This document shows, piece after piece, positions 1 to 41,095 of a stretch of 64,000 nt of DNA. Each line of letters opens with the position of its first letter. Positions within the stretch are counted from its first letter, which is position 1. Under the pieces are notes generated by a model. The model worked only from the letters and a program-made list of their open reading frames with translations, was not told the origin of the DNA and did no database searches. The stretch lies in assembly GCA_012861695.1 (NCBI GenBank), contig JAAOOA010000002.1, positions 16,902,303-16,966,302 on the forward strand. Reading direction: 5' to 3'. A program made the position numbers and the translations under genes. The DNA comes from Trematomus loennbergii (lineage: Eukaryota > Chordata > Actinopteri > Perciformes > Nototheniidae).

Positions 1-3000
1 AGGCGCAGTTGAGGAGACAATATTGATGCATCTCTATATATATATATAACTCACCCGTTGTTGGGAAATATAAACAAGACTTAATTAAGAATGAGAAGAC
101 GCTTTAATGTTTAGCCCTGTGAGTAAATACTTCTTAGCTAGTGTTTACATGAAGCTTTTTTTTCTTTTTCTTCCTGCCTCTCTCTGGCTCCATTTTATTC
201 TCAGAGTCAAACTCTACTCAACCGTTGTGGTCACTTTATTTCCGGTTCAACTGAGGTGTTTGACCCCAGTCATTCTGTCTGGGTTCAGCCCATTTCTTTG
301 TCTGCAGAGCTCGCACCCAGTAGCACCCTTTTGGTGGTGTACCAAATTGCAAATGTAATTTATTTCTTTGCAAGCAGAATTATGCATGAGTAAGAGGTCA
401 TGTTGTAATATAAAATTGCTCGGCGCACACATGCCAGATCCTGTTTTGGATTTGTGAGTCCTCTGAATATCAGGAGGCATCAGATGGATGGTTCCTCCTT
501 GAAATGCAGCCGTTTCCCTCCGGTCCTCTTCCTCCGTCTGTAACAAATGATCTCTCAGGATTAAAACCACTACAAACACTTGAGAAATATTAATCTTCTT
601 TCAGGACGTCATTCAAAAGTAAAATTCAAAAGGAACAAAAACCCATTTGATGTTTTAAATGCCAAGTCTGATATCTGTTTGAAGAAAGATTAAATGCATC
701 ATGTTTATAAAAGCATACTTTAAGTTATTAACCTTGTCCTTGCCAACAACTGAGTCAACATTGATTGTGTGTGTTTTGTAATGCTAGAATGATTGTTTTA
801 CAGCGCTGTGATTGTAGCGGTTTGGCAGGAATAATTGGAAGTTCAAAGCGTCGATTCGTGAGCGTAGCCTGGGGATAGGTTTTCTGGAGAAGCTGACACT
901 TCAGACGTATTATGAAGCCATCACGTCTAATTTGCACAGGGCTCTTTTGTAATTTAGCCCCAGTTCAGAGGAAGAGTCTCCTGCTCTGCAGCACAATGCA
1001 CACTCTTGCTTGCATTGTTCACGCTCATTGGAAGAGACACTGAGTGAATGAGTCTTGGAGCTCAAATAATGTGCAGCACTGTTCCTGTCATATTTGTTGC
1101 TGTGTAATGGCTCCTGATTTGTAGTTTCCTGCAGCGCCTTTTGGATTTGGTGCAGAGCAGACATCACTGCACACTATACAGCAACTGTTTCGCTGTGCAT
1201 CCAGTCCAAGCAGCTTGTTTACAACTCGCTGTTGAAGCAACTGCATGACGGATAAAGGACCTCCAAAACGTGCTATTTGAGAGGGGGATGAAACCTCTTC
1301 AGAGGAAGGACTGGGGTTTTCCACATGCCGCCCAGACATTCTCACACATATTGAGTTTGTCTGTGTGCATCTTTGAAGATGCAAATGTGTCAACCACATG
1401 TATCCAACCACCCAGCGAGAAGCTGAGATGCTCAACTGCCTTTCTCACGGCTCTTAAATGGCTGCCAGTGATCTTCAGCGGCTCTGCATGTCTGTGCAGC
1501 CCGCAGTTCTTTTTCAACGGGCAGATTAGTTTTTGTGGTCTATTGAATAATTTGTGCACATTTATCACAGAGCAAAAAACGTCAGTTCAACCACATTATG
1601 AGACGGAAGAGAGTTTGGCTGTAAAATGTTACGACTTCTCGTGTAGCAGCCTGTTACAGTAGATAGTAAGTGTAAGCTTTCCTAATGATACAGAAGCCAT
1701 TAATTGGCCATTAATAAAAACCAGAAGTTACTAGTGTCAGCCAACTTAATTTATTGCTTCAACTTTTCAGATCTATTTTGAATGACAACACAGACAGAAT
1801 ATGTTTTATTTTGAACATGCAGTCACTTCTTAATCAAGAGAATATTTATACCTCAAACTTGCCAGCCAGCTTTGACGTCTGGTGCAATAAAAAAAGACGG
1901 CACATCATAGCTTGGCATATCCTGACAGAAGAGACGTTCGTAAATTATTGATGTTTTCCCTTGCTCTGTCACCTATCATTGCACTATCCTTCTACTCCTG
2001 CGTTTTGAAATGCAAGAGTAGTAGTCCTGCAGTGTGGCAAGTCATGTTACTGGCTCTCATTTCAATATCTGAAGTGAAAGGTCGGGATGATATATTCTGT
2101 CCTGCCGCGATGACAGTGACTTACATGCCACCAGTTCAACATGGTACACTTTTACGAGGCCCACCCTGCCTGTCGAGCAAACTGATAATGAATCAATCTG
2201 TGTGAAACATTTATGGGTAGCCCCCTTCCCCCTCCTTGCGTGAGGCCAATTAGAGCCTCCTCGGTGGCCCCTGCTGTCTGAGTCAGGGAAGCCCCTCGCA
2301 TTGTCATATCAATATTCCTCTGTTGATCTCCAGCTGAGGCGAGTCCGGCTGCTCTTTCCACACATGCTAATTTGCATTCGCCAGCATGTGTGGGAGATGG
2401 CATGCTGGCTGCCTCTCCTCCTTGTTCCCAAACCTATTGTTGGCTCTCTCTCTCTCTGTCTTTTTCTACTTTCCTTCTTCTTCTTTTTTTCGAGAGGGAA
2501 AGGTTTCTTGATTCCTGGCATGCCAGAGAAGGGTCCTCTGTGGATTACATTGGCTAAGCCCTTATCACTCCAGGAAATTCACTGCCTGCTTAAAAAAGTG
2601 GTAGGAGTAGAAAATCAAGAGGAAGTGTTATTCTTTTTAAGTTTCTCCCTATTCCCATGGAAAGTTATTACGGGTTTGAAGAAAAGTCCTTTTTTTGGCA
2701 CTCAAGTTTTCTCGTAACTGCATTTCATATTTCACCCTTCTTTTTTTCCCTTTTTCTTTTCCAAGCGGCTGGCTGGTGGAATTTTAGAAGTGGAAAATGT
2801 GAAGGCAGGTGCTTGAGAGCAAGGGAGTGAGGGGAGGTTTAGGGAGGGCTGTGCTCACTGGGAAGCGATGTTAAACATCCAGGGGAAATGTTTGTTATTC
2901 TAATGGGATACCACCATGGTAACAGCTTTTAGAGACTCCCTAGGCTTTGTGTGGAGTATATGCACGCTTTCATCAATCTCGCCTAATTTCTTTGGGGATT

Positions 3001-6000
3001 AGCAGATATAATCAGTCCTTTCTCCAAGTCGTCACCTGCTTATCGACATGAATATTATGGTGAAATTTAGCAGAACACAGCCCTGTTGGAAGTGGAGAAA
3101 GCAATACACGGGCCATTAATATAAATCACAAATTTAAGTGAGCCACTAAATGGATCCAATAGTCATTAGTATTCCTTTTGTGCTGAATGACAACCCAGAC
3201 AGAATAGCTTACATTTCGCACATACCTATTTCCCTTCTTCTTTTAAATCCTTGCAACCAGGACCAAAGCACTTTTGCCTGCATTACATCTTCACGTTAAA
3301 CATGTTTCAGACAGGGTAATGAATTATGTCACTTCCAGATGTAATACCTTTACAAGGGTTTTAAAGGCAATAGAGTGAACTCATTTACAAGACTTGGGTA
3401 AAAAAGGAAACCCCTGCCTGATGTGGAGCCTCCGTGTTTAAAAGGCTCCAATAACTCGTAAGCCCCTCTCAGTTTTATACCTTTTTCTCTCCCTCTGCAG
3501 ATTTGCTTAAGTGGCTTATGTGAATTGCAATTGCCACATTGAAGCCAGGCTGTATACAGAATACATTTCTTCCCGGCTGTGACCAGCTAACAGTGCGGTG
3601 AACTTGTGCATGTGGTGATGGAGGGGTTTAACACACAGCACCGCAGCGCCGTGGGAGTATAGCCTGACCCAAAGCTAAGCCCCCAGCCGAACAGCCTTCC
3701 ATCAAACTCCCAACACTGCCCTCTTATCGGCTGGCATTTCTGTGTGATACAAACAGCCAAGACGTGATATAGTTGGCTACATGTCATATCTGGCATTGTA
3801 CTACGCTCTATCTGCTCCCCCCTCTGTGAAATATAATGCTTTTAACTCCCCAGCTTTCTGCCTTTGCTATTTTTTCCATCTGCAGCAGAGACAGAGACCA
3901 GTGTGTTTGCTCGTCTTGGCCAAAGGCCAAAGGCTCTTTCTGATATAATCCCCACCATCGATCAGACTTTGTTTACTTTAACATGGTTTCTCTCCCCTCC
4001 AGCAATTAGAAGGCAACCTTCCACCTCCCGTTCCACAGACTAGCTTTATACGTTTATTTTTCCCTTAAGTGGTAATTTTTCATGTTGTGGCTAAGCTCTG
4101 AGAAGTGTGGGTGTATATTAAGTAATGGATACTCTTCAACCAAAATGACTACTAACACATTTTGTTAATATTTCTTTGTCTTTCAGAAGGGAGAATTCCC
4201 GGGTCACCAAACACTGCTACTTATTGCACTGTACTGTCACTAAACTGTATTATTTAGGGATGATTCACACATTTCTGATCCAGCACTCCACATCCTGTGC
4301 GTTTAATTTAGGCTGCCCCACTTAGAAATAACAAGCACTTTGGATTTTTTTTGAAAAATGGATGTGGCTGTAGAAGCTGAGGATGACTCTCCTGTCCTGT
4401 CTGAGAGGCTCTTGTCATAATAAATCAGGAGAGAGAGTGACTGGTCGTCTCTGTGGCTTTAGCAAAAGAGGTTTATAATCCACACAGAGAGGAGGACATT
4501 TAGTTTTATTGGTTAAATTGTGATCATAAATCTGGAGTACTACGTTACACCTGTCAGTGATAAAGCACGTGTCCAAAATCTCTATTTGTTGCACACCAGA
4601 GTAGTATTAAATGTTCTTTTCAGAGAAAGTGAATGAGTGGAACAGATTTGTATACAGTACTCTAAAGGGCTGTTCCACCCACTTGTTTGATGAGCTAGAA
4701 ATGTATAGAAAGCCAATAATAAAATACATTTATAATATTGCAAGGTTTTTACACCTGCTGGAGTGTAATGTTGGTGTTTCAGTAACTGCAATATGCAAGG
4801 AGTGCAATGGAAACAGATTTAGGATGTGACTTATGAAAATGCACATTCATTTGCATTTTCCTTTTGGTTTTGATTCAGGTCATTTGGTTAACATTTGAAT
4901 ACAAACCTGGAAAATAAAGGTCACTTAGGGCAAGCAAAGTACCTTTTTGTTTGTGAGTTGGTTTCAAGTCAACAAGTGTCACTGATTGTGACCATGGAAA
5001 CATATTATCAATAGTACCTTTTTTAAAGCTTAAATAAGTCCATCTTAATTTGGGTTAAACTGTCTACCTTGCATTAGTCTAATCCAATCAAATAAGTCTG
5101 TTTATCCATGTCGATAAGAAATAATATATTCTAGTGCCTATGTGTATTTGTCATCTTGTCCAAAAGAGAGGTAACCACACTGCGCCTAATAAGTCTTGCA
5201 GAATTATCAAAGGCACGCGGCATGCTAATGCCTCTGAACGATTTTAATTGACCATCTAACACATAGCTTCACCCTGTTACTTGTGCTTTTGGCAGACAAC
5301 CCTGACGCCTACCAGCAGCATCTGAATTTTGTGATTTTTTGTTTTTGCTAGATGCTTAAGAAAGACTCTTATTTCATGGCTGTGATTATTATCTTAGCCT
5401 CGGATGCTACTCTCAAGTGGGAGAAGCTCTTAGTACACTGCTAATGCTACTTGTGCTTTGAGGGAGAAAAATGTCCAGTAGTGAGCAATAACGTTCACAT
5501 TACTCGCAGAGAAAAGGAACGGTGGGCAACTTTAATGTAATTATCATGCATTTACTTTAAAACGTTGGAAGTTCCTTCTGTGCTTTCAGTCTTTGCTGTT
5601 TTTTTCTCTTGATCACTAAGATTTTGAAGTCCTGCTTCATCAGCTGTGATTAGCCGTGCACAGGTAGGGGAGTACTCTTCACTCGGCAGTGAATTTCTAA
5701 GGCAATTTAATGTTTTAGCAGCAACTGACCCTTTTCTTGACAATCAAAATAACAGAGCATCGAGACAGTCTTTTTTAGAACGTGCTCCTGCAGTGACGAG
5801 ACTTTCTGCTCTTCCTCTTTGTATGTTTACATCATCTGTGTGCACTCAATATTTCTCCCTCTTGGCCCGAATGAAAACAAAGTCAGAGTTGACTCGCAGC
5901 AGCATCACAGCACCAGGAGGATAAAAACATGTGGAGTGAATAAACAAGCTCTAAAGTTTCCTAGCCTTGACGGTATTTCTTACCAGTTGTCATTTTATAT

Positions 6001-6513
6001 AGCTTTGTAATTTTTTGCATAATTCCACGGTGCATTGGCTTGCTTGATTTGATTAGGACCTCCACCTTCAAGGAAATTGGGCTTAGGGTATGTAAGTTCA
6101 CACTTCTTGCCTTCTGGCAATTGATTTTTCTAACTTGATTTTACAGTACTGCTGTTGCAAGAGCAGTAGTGAGTGTTAGAGCCGTGTTGTGTCCCTGAGG
6201 TCCAAAGATACTCAAACCTTTAGGGGGAGTTCAGTGTGGTTTTATAATTGAAAGTTAGCAAGTGCAAAATAAAAGGGAATGTGTGTTGATTTAGGTTTAA
6301 AACAAGTAATAGATTAGTTGACAGAATATCATTTTTAAATCATACATCAAGGTGAAATACCTGAAATGCACCGTTTCAGCTTCTCCTGTTTAAAGGTCCT
6401 GCTTATTGCTTTTTGTATGATTGTAAACCGAATCATTGGTAAGTTGTATTGTGTTTTTAATAAGAATGTGATTCAAAATACTTTCTTCAAAGTGATGGCA
6501 TTAATCATATGAC

Positions 6514-6558
6514 ACAAGGCAAGTTTATTTATATAGACACAATAAATTACAAGAGCAG
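6514..6558. repeat. short fragment of teleost repeat
   Basis: The string acaaggcaagtttatttata followed by tagacac and an AATAAA resembles the same widespread fish repeat seen at 33853 in another part. Too short and decayed to assign a family. Confidence 0.45.
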
Positions 6559-9500
6559 AATTAAAGGGTCGTTCCACCACATTTACCCATAAAGCTCTCT
6601 TTTACTAGTAATGAGGATGCTACTAAGTCTGTCGAAGGAGTTTATATTGAAAAACATGTCTGCGGCTCTGGAGAAACTTTTTAACGAATGAGAAAGTAAA
6701 GCTTGATGTATACAAATAAAAATAACTTGCTTGAGTAACCCTTCTAAACAAAGTGTGAAATCATAAATGAAAACCAGTTAGAAATGGCATAAATGATCAC
6801 ACCACAGAAACAACCTAAAGCAGCACTTTAAAGACACCAGCAAGTAATCATGCGTGCTCAGTAAAAAACATTTGAGTTTTTCCCCTTAAAACCTGCCCCA
6901 ACTTTTTACACTCATTTAAAATTATTATTTGGCGATCAGCCGCTGATAGCTGTTGGCTTTTTCTTCCTGGGGCCATCATATTACAGTTTCAATTTTTTTT
7001 TTTTTTTAAACGGGCATGAATAATTAAAAGTTATTTTCATGCCACGTGTTCTCCTATTTGCTGGTGCCGAGTGCACAGTCAGGAGTTATTATTAGACAGA
7101 ATTGAAGTGGCCTCGTGTCCTCGGCTCTGAGCAGTTGGGCACCGGGCTCCTGCATTGAGTTTGACAGCCTTCACACAATATTGTGCAAGGGCGCTCCCTT
7201 AGCTTCTCATGCTGGTTAAATGTAATATGGCAGATGGATAGTATTTGCAGGGAGAGCGGGGGTCTCACCCTCCCTCTCACTCTTTTTTTTTTTTCGCCGT
7301 CTCTTGCCAGTACCTCAGACATTTCAAGGGGGAGAAATATGTATCAAATTAACTCCTAGCAACAGGGCCTCTGAGCTCCCTGCCCTTGTCTTTTCAGCAA
7401 TCAGAGCTTTGTTATTTTAGTCTTTCAACCAAAACCAAACTGGATTCAATGGCTTCAGCAATTACCTGTAATTTTCCAACCTGGTGCACTAGCTTTCACC
7501 GGCGAGACTGTGAACAGTGAAAGATTGTCTCCTCGGCTCCTCATTTTAGTGTTCAAGTTAAGTGCACTAATTCATTTACATCCATGGAGTGGCACATTTG
7601 GAAATGTTCACTTCCCAGCAACAGGAATGTCTGCGGAGATTTAGTTTCTGTCTGTGCACAACCTTCCAGTCACTGAAACTAGAAACCCCTCTGCAGTGTC
7701 GACACTCCAACACCGAACCTCTGCTTTATACATCTGACCCATATATTAATACGTCCTTTCAAGCTAGTTCAGAAAAGACAACTCCGCAGCCCGACATCTG
7801 TTTTCACATCAGACTTTTATCCCATTTTTCCATCGACCCCCACAAACTCCCCTTTCCATTCCCCATCCTGTTCCCAAATACTGTAAGAAACTACAGGAGC
7901 TCAACTTGACTCCATAAGTGTATTTGCGTGTTTTTTTGTGTGAGTCGGAGTGATGTTTCCCCTTCAGAGGCACTGAAGGAGAGAGAACTGCTTGCACTAA
8001 AATGCTAATTAAGTGCAGTGTGGCAGACAAGGACACTTGAGAGTGTGTGCATTAGCGAATTTTAACTCCCTGCAAACCAAACAGTTTGCTCTTGGCTAAT
8101 CTCCCAATGATGGAGGCAAGAACAACAGTAGGAACCGGAGAGAGTCGAATTATAGACTGGCTTTAGAACATTAAAAGAGAGGGAGAAGGAGCATGGTTTT
8201 TCTTTTCATTACCAAGATAACACGTTTTAGAAGAAGAAAGCATCTCTTCTGGCATGGTTTCTTTTCTTTTCATCTCCTCACAGAGGTAACATATGGTATC
8301 TGTAAGGGAGTCGGATTGTGCTATGCGGTGAATTATTTTGTGGATTAGTATTGGCATTTAAATGCTCTTGGCTTTAAATCTTGTCTGTTTTAGATCTTAA
8401 GTACACTTGGCATCCCGCTCTCCCTCTCAGGCTGGCCTCTTCCCCCGGCCAACACATTTTTTGAAACTGTAGAGCTTAACAGGAGAGCAAAAGGCGGCCA
8501 TTTGAAGAGACCCTGAAGCTGATCTCCAATTACTTTTAGTGAGATAGCACTCAAATCAAATTGTTTCATCCCATGTTGTGATGCCAACAAAACCTTAACA
8601 TAGAGTTGGGGTTAAATGTCTTTTTTTCTTCCTAGGCGAGTAGTAACCTCTGTTGCTCTGCAGAGTTGAGGCGTCTGAGGTTAATGTAATTATGGTCTCT
8701 GATGGTTGTACAAATTGCAGGCTGGTAGTGTGACACACACTCCCCTCAAGTGCTTTGTGGTCAGCTCTAATGTCTTGTTTTATCCCGCTCATTAAGACGA
8801 CCTTGGCCAGGTATGTTTGGTTATCGCCACAACCTCCTCGCTGCTTCTTTATACATCAGGAGACCTTTCACGACATTGCGGGATAAATATCCGCCAGCTA
8901 TAAAATGGGGTAATATTAAAACCAGAGAATATATTTTAGAAAATAAATACTGCAGCAGTTAGTAAGTGAGGTCTCTGCCCAGTTGTTAAATCCAGCATTT
9001 GTGGCACATTTATGTTGCCCTAGAGATCCTGGCTGACATGATAGCCCCCTTTCCCTCATCTCAAAGGCCGCCTTTTAAAAGCACAGCCCTCCCTTCTGTT
9101 TCCAGTACAGTTGGCCTCCCTCCAGCTCCCTCACAAGAAGTGGATGAATTCCTAGATGTCTGATAAGCTTCACTAGAACACGATTCTTAATGGAAGAAGA
9201 AGAGGCAGATGCTATCAGTGCGGTTGAATTGCCTTGCAGTCAGATCAAACATCCTAAAAGTGCAGGGAATGCTGAATCATGGTGGTTACACATTTATCTT
9301 CTCTGTTGGTTTAATTGAACTTGTTTCTGAAACCAACTGGCCGTTTCGATGCAAACAAAACATCATTAGCATTGTGAACATCTCACTTGCTTTGTAGCTT
9401 TCCCCCCCCCCCCTCCACTCCTTTTCCTTTTGAAAATGAAAAGCTTTAAATGAGCTCTTTTCATCCTTGTCATTTTTTTTCCCTCCACTCAAGGCACTTT

Positions 9501-10079
9501 GTGACACCATTTATCACTTACCTCTGTTTGTTTGTCCTCTTTCTTTCTCCTGTTTATCGAGCCAGAGACTGACACAGATTCCCCCCGCCCCTCATCATGT
9601 GTGAAGGTCTTGCTTGTCCCTGTGTGTTTGTGTGTAAAACAGCAGGACCTTCAGGATCGGGGAGTAAAATATATCTCGCAACACTGGCGTAGCGTGCCAG
9701 AGGTGTCTTGATGGAGATGGAGTCATACTGAGCTAATGAAGCTCCAAACCTCAGCTATCGATCCCCTCGCAATGGTGCTTTACAGAGATAACCGAGGAGG
9801 AGAGCAGTGTGTGGCCTCACGCGCGCTCTGATCTGTGTGACATCTAATTCTGTGTAATGAACCCTGTGCACCAGAGCATGATGGGGGGGCTGTCTATGGT
9901 AATGACAGGGATAGCATGGCTTGGGCGGCTTTTGAAAAGCTATGATACATTGCTGGTTTGCTCACAGGGGTTTTCTGACATCGAGGAGTTTATCACTGGA
10001 GCAAAAGCCTGTATTTTGTTTTACTACTTTGTAACTCTGCTATTTGTAGTTCTCTCTTCTCCCTAAAAGTGCCACCTTT

Positions 10080-10113
10080 ATCATGTCTGTCCATCCTAGC
10101 AGACAGACATGAT
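10080..10113. repeat. perfect 12-bp inverted repeat (hairpin)
   Basis: ATCATGTCTGTC at 10080-10091 is exactly reverse-complemented by GACAGACATGAT at 10102-10113, with a 10-nt loop. Sits at the edge of a possible decayed retroelement, so it may be a transposon remnant. Confidence 0.8.
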
Positions 10114-10129
10114 TAATCCCTTAATAAGT

Positions 10130-10300
10130 TATTACTATTGTGTTTTATTTCATTTCATTTGTATTTGTTCCGTTCATGGTATGCACAACTTAATGTATAA
10201 CAATTATTTACAAAACATGTCTCTATAAACACACCATACCCGAAAGGAGCAGGGAGACGAAAATAATCTTATATTACCCCTTTCTCAAAACAAAAAAAAA
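10130..10300. repeat. possible decayed retroelement tail
   Basis: AT-rich stretch with ataccCGAAAGGAGCAGGgag followed by tattacccctt, resembling the conserved 3' part of a fish LINE-like repeat (cgaaagg-agtagg). Divergent; low confidence. Confidence 0.4.
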
Positions 10301-10960
10301 TATATAAATAGATGGTCTGTCTTCATATTTTCTTATTCACAGCCAATCATAACGGTATCGTAGGTAGAGAAACACAAAAACGTACAAAAAAACACTTAGT
10401 TCCCATTTGACAGTTGAAAGAAACAAAACAAAAAACAACACAAACTCACATGTAAAAGGAAAAGTGCATTTATAGACTTCGAGACTTTATAGTTTAGTAG
10501 TGTAACATTGTACTAAACAGGGTAAGGACCCACAGCTAGAACAATAACTGTGTTTCTTTCAGCCAACAGAGGCAAAGGGTTGAACAAAGGTTAGCTACAA
10601 CCCATGAGTCTGCATCAAAACAGGAAACCAAAGACACATCCGTGAATTTGTCGTAACGGCGTTCATTGAAGTGGATGTGGAAACTATGGTTGTTCAAGTG
10701 GTGCTATTATGAGTCAGCTTTAAAACTGCATTTGTTTTGACCACTAGGAAGCAGTGCAACAAACGGTAAACACAACACTGACATATGATAACATTATGGA
10801 GTACTTACAGCAAGTGTAGGGAAGAAAATGCCTTAGAAATACAAGCAACAGATATTGAGCAACATTAGTATTCACTTGGAAGTGCGTTTCTGGCCCCCTT
10901 GGCAACTGGAAGTCCAATGTTATTTTTTGTTTACTTTTAGACTCTTTAAAAGGTCTTTGC

Positions 10961-11044
10961 AGGTCTCCCTTGAAAAAGAGATCGTTGATCTCAATGGGAT
11001 TTTTTAACCTGGTTAAATAAAGGCGACAAACAAACAAACAAAAA
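10961..11044 (+). repeat. teleost retroelement 3' tail
   Basis: Contains tctcccttgaaaaagagat, then tctcaatgggat and cctggttaaataaagg, ending in a short (ACAA)n tract. This is the recognisable tail of a very common fish non-LTR-like repeat. The upstream boundary is unclear. Confidence 0.65.
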
Positions 11045-11271
11045 CTCATGTAGCCCCTGCAGAGATATCCGACTCCTTTTGTTGCCAAATGCTCCACATT
11101 CATCAGATGTATACATTTAAATGCTGTTCATGTAATGTACAGTGGGATTATCAGAGCTTTCTCTTCTGAGAGTTTGTCACTAGGGACTGATCTGTTTGAC
11201 ATTATGCAGTGATTTCATCTATTGTTAATATAAAGTATAGATAAGAACAACTTTAAAAGTAGAGGGCCTTT

Positions 11272-11330
11272 AGATTGAAAACCCTCTGAGAGACATGTGT
11301 GATTTCTGGCTGTATAAATAAACTTGACTT
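11272..11330 (+). repeat. second teleost repeat tail
   Basis: Contains gagagacatgtgtgattt followed by ggctgtataaataaacttga, resembling a fish repeat tail usually read gagac.tgtgtgattt...tataaataaa.ttgactt. Lies only about 230 bp from the other tail. Confidence 0.55.
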
Positions 11331-14121
11331 AGATCTAGGGATTTGATCAAATGTATTATGATTGCAGTGGCCATAATTACTCTTTTCAGTCAAGTGGTGA
11401 TGGTTTGAATTCCCTTCATCATTCCTGAGTAATAGGAAGTGTCAAACAAAACCTTCATAACACGGCGCTCCCCCTCATCGCTGCAGAATTAAAATAGACC
11501 CGAAAAAAAAGGAAAAGCGTTTCCTTTTCCATGACCACCTCTGCTGCTGGTGCAAATGAAAATGCCCTTCCCAAAATAGATCATTTTTACCCTTCAGATG
11601 TCCACTTTTATTTTAAGCTCAGTGACACCATGCCATCCATCACACCGAGCTTTTTAGATGTGAGCAGCCCCGGGGAAAACACTGATACAATGCAGGAGGA
11701 AGTGTGATGGCTTTCTGCTGCTGTGAAGTTAGGACGTCTATGGTTAGATTACCACTAATTTCATCTCAGGGTAGCATTTAGACATTTTCTTTGTGTGAGT
11801 AAAGTGGAAGTCATTCCTCTTTTTAGGGTAAACATTGAAAGTGGATGCCTTGCCTTTCCAACTCTTCCCTCAAATTACCACTTGACATGGCCAAACATCG
11901 CTGCATTATTGTGTGCCAGGAAAAAGCATTTCTGAATGCTTTATTGAATGTTTTGGCTGGGTGGAAATTGTACGAAGTGTACCCAGCGCTTTGATCATCT
12001 TGACCTGGAAATGTGATAGTGACCCCACTTCACAGGGCTGCCTGACACCTGGGGAACTGGATCTGGTTTTCTTGATACGTGATCCGCACCACAGCACTAA
12101 AGACTTAACTTCTCCCGTTTCCAAAGTCGGCAGGGACTACTGATGGAACTGGAATTTCACATGGCTCAGACTGAGGCTTTTTTATTTCTTTCTCCCACAA
12201 GCCACTGGAGTCACAGCATGTGGAGGCTGGTGGAAAAATGGCCTGTATGATTTGAATGAACAAGATTCCTGCAGCATTACTTTAACTCTAAGACATTCAC
12301 AAAAAAAGTTTTACAGAAAAGATCGAACAGTGCTGATGAATTATGTTTTGTAGGTACTTAATTTGTATGCTAAAAGACATTTCAGATTCTTTGAGTTCTC
12401 AATAAGTTTGTTTTTGTTGTTATTTAGCCGTTTTGATGTCATTATTCATTTGTTGGTTGGTTTTCACAGTGTCCAGCTGTGTTTTGTTGTTGCAAGTTGC
12501 ACATAACGACATAGAGTTGCACTTCATCTAAATAAAACATAAACACCGATATAAACACACATATTTAATGGATGTGACAGTCATTTAGGCCCTCATTTTC
12601 TAAGTAAATTGATCAGGAGGACAGATGCTGCAAGATCTTGACAGCTTAACAACAAACCATGATTTAGGAACACAGGATTGTAAAGATAAATTATCATCAT
12701 TTTGTAATTTTATGTTTTTTTTTTGTCTCTTGATTTATATTGGACTACTGTTTTAGATCGACATGGATAATTTGTTGAACGGTCGGTTTATGTATGACAG
12801 TTGTGAGCTATTTAATGTGATGGCACTGGAAGTGGTAGGGAGACCAGAAGTAAATTACACAGAGCCAGTGTGTGATTAGAGAAGCTGTGGCATGGCTTTT
12901 AAAGTTCACCACCCCTCAGGATATTTGATCGAGCCGCCGGCCTTTGATCAGTGTTAACATTACGGTAACCATGACAGTTTATTTTCAACTACCAAAAAAG
13001 ACCGTTTGTGTCAGAAAACAATCTCCCCTTCCTCTGACACGTTGGCACGGCACAAAAGAAAAATGTCAGGGTCAGTGATAGGCCATTAGCCCAGAGTGAG
13101 CTCCTTTTGTGCTCCCAGATCCATTGAAACACCTTTTTTAAGATTTCAACAGATGGTACCGTGACACAGCAACCACAGGTGCTGACCTGGGCCTTAATTT
13201 AAAGACATTGCCAAAAAAAACACGGGTCTTACACCACAGCAGAGCACAGCGAGGAAAATGTCTCTCCAGAAAGAGAATGGCTCTATGAATGTGTAATAAA
13301 GAAGTCACCTGCTTAGCACGGCTGTATTGTAATGCCTTGTACATTTGATTGACTACACAGTCACCCTCTATTCATGGGTATTATACCCTTTTCTTTTCAT
13401 AGAGGTCGCTCCTCCGTAGCTGCAAATGTCATCGTGCTTTAATGAGAACTCCACTGTAGCCCACAATGGAAGCTTTTCAGCCAGATTAAATGTATCACTG
13501 TGCTGAAACTTTCCTTTGCCCCTATTGTGACACAGTGGTTTTACAGAGCAGCTTGTTGCTGAAAAACAAGGTTAAGAAGATCAGTATCAAAGGAGGAGTG
13601 TTTTTGTGTGGCTTGCAGGAGAGTCTCGCTTCAGGTTTCCACCTGAAACACAAAGGTGTTTTCTTACCTGATTTGTATTCATTCACACAATGAGTGGACC
13701 TGCCTCTCTTGTTTCCAAGTAAGGAGAGTCCAGACGAGACTTTTGTTCGCCCTATCATCGGATACGTGCATGTTGCTTCCTCCAGTACGAGCCTTGGAGC
13801 CCAGCCACAGGCTTTGTCCTGGATAGATTTGTTCCTGCCCCTTTTCCTCTTCTTTGTAGCTCTGTGTATGCTCCAAGAAACCATTCAGATAAATGTTTGA
13901 GCAGTACCGCTCCTTTTTTTCCCTCTTGACTCCAGTGTTATTTCAATAATACCAAGCCATGTCACATTTTAAATTGCCATGTCAGGATCCAAAACCCACA
14001 AATTAGCAGTTTAAAGTGTTTCAGTCCATAGGAGCCTGTAGTTCAGATCATTCTGTCCCATTTTGTGCTGTCAAAACCCAGATCATGCTTCCTGTACAGT
14101 GGCACCACACAGATGACTTAG

Positions 14122-40890
<26,769 letters not shown>

Positions 40891-41095
40891 TGCATTTGTC
40901 TTTTCCACGAGATACTTGTATATGTATGCTTCAGGATTTCATGTACATTTTTTTCTAATTACAGTGACTCACTGCATGGACTAAGTGCTGCAGCTTGAAT
41001 ATTTGATCAAGCTCGCAAAAGCAACTCAGATGTTTAATGCTATTCAACTAATGTACTAGTATCAAACATTGGAATAAAATGGTTATGTTTAAAGG
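40891..41095 (+). other. adk: adk 3' UTR with poly(A) signal
   Basis: Sequence following the adk stop codon. A canonical AATAAA lies at 41073-41078, 183 nt after the stop, in an AT-rich context, and is the likely main polyadenylation signal. A second AATAAA lies at 41916-41921 and could serve a longer 3' UTR. The exact cleavage site is inferred, not seen. Confidence 0.65.

Noticed and set aside
2301..2717. 138-codon open frame near the left edge
   Set aside because: Built on a pyrimidine-rich tract (ctctctct, ttcttctt), no similarity recognised, in adk intron.
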